Assembly: GCA_011525695.1 (NCBI GenBank)
Contig: WYBX01000025.1
Span: 1-35,338, forward strand
Source of the DNA: Verrucomicrobiia bacterium
GTDB taxonomy: Bacteria > Verrucomicrobiota > Verrucomicrobiia > Opitutales > Opitutaceae
DNA: 35,338 bases
Direction of reading: 5' to 3'
Below, piece after piece: positions 31,179 to 35,338 of the stretch. Made by a program: the position numbers and the translations under genes. Within the stretch, counting starts at the first letter, position 1. Every line of letters begins with the position of its first letter. The notes beneath the pieces are model-generated. The model did not search any database. It was not told the origin of the DNA and worked only from the letters and a program-made list of their open reading frames with translations.

Positions 31179-32894
31179 ATGAATACCCTGCCCCGATCCC
31201 TGTGGTTTGAACTTGGGCTGGCAATCAGCGCGCTGGCATCGGCCGCGGCAGCCCCGCTGCCACCCTCCCCGGAGGCGGTGTTCGAGCGGGCAGCGGACAA
31301 TGGCCGGATGGCCGCGGAGGGCTTCGAACGCTGTCACCGCTACCTGCAGGCCTGGCTGCGCGCCGCCGAGCCCACCACCGGGCTGATTCCGCGGAACCTG
31401 ACGGACAGCCCGTATTGGAATGGTCGCGACAGTGCCGCGGACAATTACCCGTTCATGGTGCTGAGTGCGCATTTCACCGATCGCACCGCTTTCGAGGGCC
31501 CGATGAAGGAGATGCTGGCGACCGAGCGCCGGCTGGCCGCACGGCCCGGCTGGCTCAGGCTGAGCGAGGAGTACAGCCTGCGTGAGCCGCTCGGGCTTCG
31601 GCATCCCACCGCGGACGCGGAACGGATCCTTTTCAACTCGGCGGAGTACGTGAAGGACGGGCTGCTGCCGCTCACCGAATGGCTCGGTCCCAGCCCCTGG
31701 AGCGAGCGGATGATCGAACTGATTGACGATTCGTTCGCGAAGGCAGCCACGGAGACGCCCTTCGGCAGGGTGCCGCTCATTGGCCGCGACAAGGAACCGG
31801 GGGTGGAGGTGAGTGGCGACTACCTGCAGGCGCTGGCCCGGCTGTACTGGATGACCGGGCGGCAGGAAAAGTATCTCGAGTGGGGCGCACGGCTGGCGGA
31901 CCTCTACCTGCTGCCGGCGGGTGGACACCATCCGACGCGGGACTTCACCATCCTCCGGTTGCGGGACCACGGTTGCGAGATTGTGAGCGGGCTTTGCGAG
32001 TTCTACGCCACGGTGGCACTGGCGGGCCGGCAGCCGGGCGGCGCGGCATGGGCAGCCCGGCAGGCGGCCTACCGGCCACACGTGCATGAGATGCTCGATC
32101 GGATCCTGGCCATCGGCCGGAACGAGCACGGCATGCTCTACAACGAGGTTAACACGAAGACCGGCGAGATCACCGATGCACGCATTTCCGATTCGTGGGG
32201 GTATGTTTTCGACGGATTCTACACGGTGTACCTGATCGACGGCACCTCCGCCTATCAGGAGGCCGCCCTCGTCCCACTCGGCGTGCTCGATCGCCATTAT
32301 CGCCACTTCAACTGGGAGCCGCGCAGCGATCCCACGATGCCGAACGGCAGCCAGGATGGCTACGCCGACTCAATCGAAAGTGCGCTCAACCTCGTCAATC
32401 GCGCACCGTCCGATCCGCGGGCCCGTTCCGCCTCCAACTGGCTCGACCGTGAAATCCGGGAGCTCTGGTCCCGCCAGCACCCCGACGGACTGATCGAAAG
32501 CTGGCATGGTGACGGCAATTTTGCCCGGACCACCATCATGTTCAATCTGTGGAAGACGCAGGGACTCTCGATTCAACCCTGGCGGCCGGATGTGCGGGTG
32601 GGAGCGGTGCGCGAAGGCGGAACCTTGTTCATCTCGCTCTCGGCGGATCGGCCCTGGCGCGGCCGGCTTCTCTTCGATCGGCCGCGGCATGCGGAGAACC
32701 TGCACCTGCCAATCGACTGGCCGCGGATCAACCAGTTTCCAGAATGGACGGTCGTCACGGCGGATTCGACCTATGCCGTGCGCCGTGCCGGGAAGAGCAA
32801 GCCCGACAGCCACGCGGCAGCGGCATTGCGCGCCGGATTGCCGATCGAGGTCGGCGCCGGTGCGGAAGTCCGGCTGGAAGTGACCGGGTTCTGA
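31179..32894 (+). CDS. secreted alpha/alpha-barrel (six-hairpin-like) protein, possible glycoside hydrolase or lyase
   Basis: A 571-residue exported protein; signal peptide 1-25 (LGLAISALASAAAA). The body is helical with repeated aromatic/acidic segments: GLIPRNLTDSPYWNGRDSAADNYPFM, SGDYLQALARLYWMTG, GCEIVSGLCEFYATVAL, DSWGYVFDGFYTVYLIDG and QDGYADSIESALNLV. This spacing suggests an (alpha/alpha)-barrel as in unsaturated glucuronyl hydrolases and heparinase-like enzymes. The last 130 residues are beta-rich. No family can be assigned with confidence. The frame is open far upstream; the ATG at 31179 gives the signal peptide. It follows the two propeller genes in the same direction, 110 bases after the second. 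Confidence 0.75.
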   Translation: MNTLPRSLWFELGLAISALASAAAAPLPPSPEAVFERAADNGRMAAEGFERCHRYLQAWLRAAEPTTGLIPRNLTDSPYWNGRDSAADNYPFMVLSAHFTDRTAFEGPMKEMLATERRLAARPGWLRLSEEYSLREPLGLRHPTADAERILFNSAEYVKDGLLPLTEWLGPSPWSERMIELIDDSFAKAATETPFGRVPLIGRDKEPGVEVSGDYLQALARLYWMTGRQEKYLEWGARLADLYLLPAGGHHPTRDFTILRLRDHGCEIVSGLCEFYATVALAGRQPGGAAWAARQAAYRPHVHEMLDRILAIGRNEHGMLYNEVNTKTGEITDARISDSWGYVFDGFYTVYLIDGTSAYQEAALVPLGVLDRHYRHFNWEPRSDPTMPNGSQDGYADSIESALNLVNRAPSDPRARSASNWLDREIRELWSRQHPDGLIESWHGDGNFARTTIMFNLWKTQGLSIQPWRPDVRVGAVREGGTLFISLSADRPWRGRLLFDRPRHAENLHLPIDWPRINQFPEWTVVTADSTYAVRRAGKSKPDSHAAAALRAGLPIEVGAGAEVRLEVTGF

Positions 32895-32922
32895 TCTCGC
32901 CCGTTCCTCCGGACTTAGTACA

Positions 32923-32976
32923 TGGAGGCCGTGCTCCCTCCTTCGCCGGGCCTGCGGAGGGCAGCCCGTCCCGGCC
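32923..32976 (+). repeat. enlarged or decayed TGGAG hairpin element
   Basis: Begins TGGAGGCCGTGCTCC and ends CCCGGCC like the 25-base elements, but is 54 bases long with an interior G/C-rich insertion (GGGCCTGCGGAGGGCAGCCC). Probably a composite or rearranged copy. Confidence 0.5.
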
Positions 32977-32998
32977 AATGATTTTGGAATTTCGTACC

Positions 32999-33023
32999 TG
33001 GAGGGCCGTGCTCTGCCACGGCC
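32999..33023 (+). repeat. 25-nt TGGAG hairpin element, copy 5
   Basis: Plus strand: TGGAG leader, stem GGCCGTG, loop CTCTGC, perfect complementary stem CACGGCC. Confidence 0.8.
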
Positions 33024-33068
33024 ATTGAACGGATCAGCTTCGCAGGACGATTCCCCCAGCGGGTTTGT

Positions 33069-33093
33069 GGACGACACGGAGGTCGTCCCTCCA
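33069..33093 (-). repeat. 25-nt TGGAG hairpin element, copy 6
   Basis: Minus strand: TGGAG leader, stem GGACGAC, loop CTCCGT, perfect complementary stem GTCGTCC. Confidence 0.8.
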
Positions 33094-33142
33094 TGACGGT
33101 CATTCCGACCAATCGGGAATCTCGGAATCGGATTTCGGTTCA

Positions 33143-33167
33143 TGGAGGGCCGTGCTCCGTCACGGCC
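33143..33167 (+). repeat. 25-nt TGGAG hairpin element, copy 7
   Basis: Plus strand: TGGAG leader, stem GGCCGTG, loop CTCCGT, perfect complementary stem CACGGCC. Confidence 0.8.
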
Positions 33168-33225
33168 AATGAATCGATGAGCCTGGAGCCCGAACGCGAC
33201 GCTCACGGTATCTGCCGGCGACAGA

Positions 33226-34488
33226 TCAGTCGACGAGGTTTCCGTCCCCTCCGAACTCCAGTTCCCGCAGTGGGCCCGCCGCCTTGATCCCCGCTCGATT
33301 CTGTATTTCCCGCCAGAGCGGCTCGGAAACCTCCAATGTCGCCACCGCCAGCGTGTCGGCGATCCGCACCACGCGGGCGTCGGACCACTGCGCCAATGGC
33401 AGCGAGGCGAGCGCCCGCTCGATGGCCTCGCGATCCGTGTCGAATGCAATCGGCAGCTTCGCCCCGTTCGGGGTCAGCGATGTGAGGGCATTGACGCCGG
33501 TGACCCGGACGTCGGTTGCCCGCACCAGCCGCGTGGTCGTGAGGTCCGCGAGCCCGATGCCAATCGCGTTGCCATGCGTCTCCGGCGTCAGATCGCGCAC
33601 GAAGATCCGGCGGATGAACGGCGAAGCCTGGCCATCCCGCTGCAGCGAGGTCGAGTACCCGTTGACCGAGCGATTGATCACGTTCGTGTCCATGCCGGTG
33701 CCGCTGATGTTCTTCCCCAGCCGGTCGATGATGAGCAGATCGATCTCGGTGAAGGGCAGTAATGGCAGCAGCCGGCGGGATTCCTCGAGCAGCGCGGTTT
33801 CCGCGGTTTCCATCGCGTCGCGCGGGACGACGACGATTCGCGCCGTATCATGAAACTGGTTCTCGAGGATGGCGACGCCACCCAGGATCGGAGCCGTGCG
33901 CAACAACACCGCGGCCATCGAGCGGATGGCATGCTCGTGGCCGAGTTCGGTCGCCGCGAGGTGCATCGCCGCCGCGCCTGAGCGCTTCCCCAGCCCGACC
34001 ACGCTCATCTTGAGCAATCCACTCCCCAGCGTGCCGCAAAAATCCGTGTGCGGCTTGACGCGGTTGACGAGGACAATGCCGTCGGCGGCCAGCGCGGCGA
34101 CGCTGCAATAAACCGGCTTCCCGTCGACGGTGCGGCCGACTTCGCTCACCTCGAGCGACGCCTCCACCGGCACGCCCAGCGTCTGTTCGCTGACACCATA
34201 GCCCGCGAGGATTTCACGCTGCCCCTCCGGTGTGGCCCCCCCGTGACTGCCCATGGCCGGAATCACAAACGGCTTGGCTCCGGCCTGCTGGAGCGCCTCC
34301 ACCACCAAGCCCACGATTTCCGCCAGATTGGAAATTCCGCGGCTGCCGACGCCAATGGCTATCCGCATGCCGGGACGCAGACCCGGCCGCAGTTTCCGGC
34401 ATTCTTCCATGACCGCCCGGCGTAAATCCAACGCCGGTGGTCGGGGAAACTCCTGTTGCAGCCTGATGAAATGTGGGAATGGGGACAT
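33226..34488 (-). CDS. LarA-like (DUF2088, lactate-racemase-domain) enzyme
   Basis: A 420-residue cytoplasmic protein with the N-terminal fold of nickel-pincer lactate racemase LarA: IGVGSRGISNL at 45-55, AMGSHGGATPEGQ at 78-90, and VNRVKPHTDFCGTLGSGLLKMSVVGLGK at 141-168 in part. LarA homologues include racemases and epimerases of other 2-hydroxy acids, so a sugar-acid epimerase in the glycan pathway is a reasonable guess, not a demonstration. No larB, larC or larE cofactor genes are in the window. The ATG at 34488 is chosen because the upstream open frame is low-complexity and outside the family. It converges with the alpha/alpha-barrel gene across the hairpin-rich gap. Confidence 0.82.
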   Translation of the reverse strand: MSPFPHFIRLQQEFPRPPALDLRRAVMEECRKLRPGLRPGMRIAIGVGSRGISNLAEIVGLVVEALQQAGAKPFVIPAMGSHGGATPEGQREILAGYGVSEQTLGVPVEASLEVSEVGRTVDGKPVYCSVAALAADGIVLVNRVKPHTDFCGTLGSGLLKMSVVGLGKRSGAAAMHLAATELGHEHAIRSMAAVLLRTAPILGGVAILENQFHDTARIVVVPRDAMETAETALLEESRRLLPLLPFTEIDLLIIDRLGKNISGTGMDTNVINRSVNGYSTSLQRDGQASPFIRRIFVRDLTPETHGNAIGIGLADLTTTRLVRATDVRVTGVNALTSLTPNGAKLPIAFDTDREAIERALASLPLAQWSDARVVRIADTLAVATLEVSEPLWREIQNRAGIKAAGPLRELEFGGDGNLVD

Positions 34489-34792
34489 CGACGGGGTAGG
34501 GTTTGGAGCGATTCGGGTTTGAAGCCGCACGTGCTGCGAAAAACCCAGCTCGGGCTCCGAACAGGCTGCGGATATGGCGTTCCGCGTGCGCCGGGGCAAG
34601 TCGCCGCACCCAGCGGGTTTCCGCTCATCGTTGCGTAACGCGCGGGCCGCGACGGGGCCCCGGACCGACCTGCAGGGTAGGAGAACACCGTAGCGGCCGA
34701 ATTTCGCCAGCCGTTGTCATTCCATGGGTCGACAGCTCCAAACCGAACCCATGCAACCCGGACTACACACTCCACGAACCTCCTCAAGGAGC
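34489..34792. other. 304-base intergenic region
   Basis: Lies between the starts of the divergent LarA-like and hypothetical genes and should hold both promoters. I see no clear -35/-10 pair, no hairpin element and no GGACAGCTGTCC-like site. A 10-bp CGGGGCCCCG palindrome near 34654 is unremarkable in such GC-rich DNA. Confidence 0.6.
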
Positions 34793-35155
34793 ATGACGGC
34801 CTCTGATCGACGTCATATTGCCGAATGGATCACCGACGCCTTCGCGATCATGTATGTCCGCATCGGGGGCACCTCGACCGCCGAGCGGAATATCCGGCTA
34901 GGATTTGAAGCCATCCTGCGCCAATTCGGCACGCCACCGCTCACAGTGCTCGCCGATGCCCCTCCACCGGGCCTCGCCGGAGGAACAACGAATGCAGATT
35001 TGCGGCTCATTCTCCAGGCGCTCGAATCCTGCCTGGAGGTGTACGCCCGATATGAGGGAACCCTCACAATGTCCGATCAGCGGGTTCAGGTCCTGCTCCG
35101 CGCGACCCATCGCTGCGCCAGCGAGGAATTGCAGTCCCGGATGATCAAATCCTGA
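34793..35155 (+). CDS. small hypothetical protein
   Basis: A 120-residue mostly helical protein (RRHIAEWITDAFAIMYVRIGG, LRLILQALESCLEVYARYEG, QVLLRATHRCASEELQSRM) with no signal peptide or recognised motif. The start is uncertain: the ATG at 34793 has AAGGAG only one base ahead, too close to be a good ribosome site, and in-frame ATGs at 34724 and 34751 are possible. Composition looks protein-like and the competing frame on the other strand (34898-35173) is less so. Function unknown. Confidence 0.5.
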   Translation: MTASDRRHIAEWITDAFAIMYVRIGGTSTAERNIRLGFEAILRQFGTPPLTVLADAPPPGLAGGTTNADLRLILQALESCLEVYARYEGTLTMSDQRVQVLLRATHRCASEELQSRMIKS

Positions 35156-35215
35156 CCACCCAACTCCGACCACCGGCCGGCCAGCCTCACCCTTCGCTTG
35201 CGGCTCTCGCGCTGT

Positions 35216-35265
35216 CTGACTCTCCGAATGAACAAACCAACATGTTTGTCTCTTCGGAAAGTCAG
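35216..35265. repeat. 22-bp imperfect inverted repeat next to partial gene
   Basis: CTGACTCTCCGAATGAACAAAC and GTTTGTCTCTTCGGAAAGTCAG pair at 18 of 22 positions around a six-base loop. It overlaps the stop codon of the partial minus-strand gene. It may be that gene's terminator, or part of the end of a mobile element lying beyond the window. Confidence 0.65.
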
Positions 35266-35338
35266 GCGGCGAGTTTGAGGTGGCGCAAGGTATGGTTCAT
35301 TTGCTGCTGGAGGGCGCGGTAATGCTCGTCGATGGGTG
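35262..35338 (-). CDS. 3' end of an unidentified gene (partial)
   Basis: The minus-strand frame runs in from the window edge and ends with TGA at 35262-35264; the last 24 residues read PIDEHYRALQQQMN followed by HTLRHLKLAA. The helical, basic, Leu-rich tail and the inverted repeat at its end would fit a transposase-type gene, but the fragment is too short to assign. Confidence 0.45.
   Translation of the reverse strand, partial: PIDEHYRALQQQMNHTLRHLKLAA

Larger units (their letters stand above)
32895..33225. other. 331-base intergenic region packed with hairpin elements
   Basis: No gene. Between convergent genes lie three intact TGGAG hairpin elements and one enlarged, decayed relative. Their 5' flanks are also alike (GGAAT, GGATTTCGG-like words), so the repeat unit is larger than the 25-base hairpin. 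Confidence 0.8.

Noticed and set aside
29806..31224. 472-residue minus-strand frame opposite propeller 2
   Set aside because: Antisense shadow of a gene with a clear paralogue next door.
32895..33225. CRISPR array
   Set aside because: The repeats are hairpins in alternating orientation with unequal spacing and variable arms, and no cas genes are present.
34359..34787. 142-residue minus-strand frame upstream of the LarA-like start
   Set aside because: Overlaps the LarA-like N-terminus in another frame and lacks protein-like features.

Overview
The window looks like chromosomal DNA of a GC-rich verrucomicrobium, most likely Opitutaceae-like. This is inferred from family content, not from a marker gene: no rRNA or tRNA was seen. 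The clues are two Opitutaceae-style TonB-dependent receptors, five secreted Cys-type sulfatases, a DUF6807 (PmoA-like) protein, a PVC-style secreted dehydrogenase with a cytochrome c tail, and weak Shine-Dalgarno sequences.

Layout. 1-1.6 kb: a GNAT acetyltransferase and a small outer-membrane barrel protein. 1.6-6.9 kb, all on the minus strand: an ECF sigma factor with Cys motifs of the copper-responsive CorE type, then a tightly packed row of a 20-Cys four-helix copper-binding protein, an FAD/Rieske oxidoreductase, egtB and egtD (ergothioneine synthesis). This reads as a metal/redox stress module. 7-33 kb: a sulfated-glycan utilisation locus. It holds the operon DUF6807 > sulfatase B > sulfatase A; a cupin; TonB-dependent receptor 1; a DUF6797-like protein coupled to a cytochrome-tailed dehydrogenase; receptor 2, divergent from a LacI-type regulator; FG-GAP protein > sulfatase C; sulfatase E > sulfatase D; and, on the plus strand, two paralogous secreted beta-propellers and an alpha/alpha-barrel protein. 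33.2-34.5 kb: a LarA-like (DUF2088) enzyme. The right end has a small hypothetical gene, an inverted repeat and the 3' end of an unidentified gene.

How it may work together. The receptors would import sulfated oligosaccharides. The sulfatases, propellers, alpha/alpha-barrel protein and dehydrogenase would act on them in the periplasm or outside the cell, and the LacI regulator would respond to a released sugar. The locus grew by duplication: receptors 1 and 2 are close paralogues, and the pairs B-A and E-D are duplicates in the same order. A GGACAGCTGTCC-like dyad recurs in front of five transcription units and is my candidate for shared control.

Intergenic DNA carries several repeat families. 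The most striking is a 25-nt hairpin element, seven copies here, with a constant TGGAG leader and stems whose sequences covary. Others are a 53-nt TAGCGAG repeat (two copies), a perfect 28-bp palindrome next to the sigma factor, and an inverted-repeat element with CGCGAATG motifs. All family assignments are by eye from protein motifs; no database search was run.
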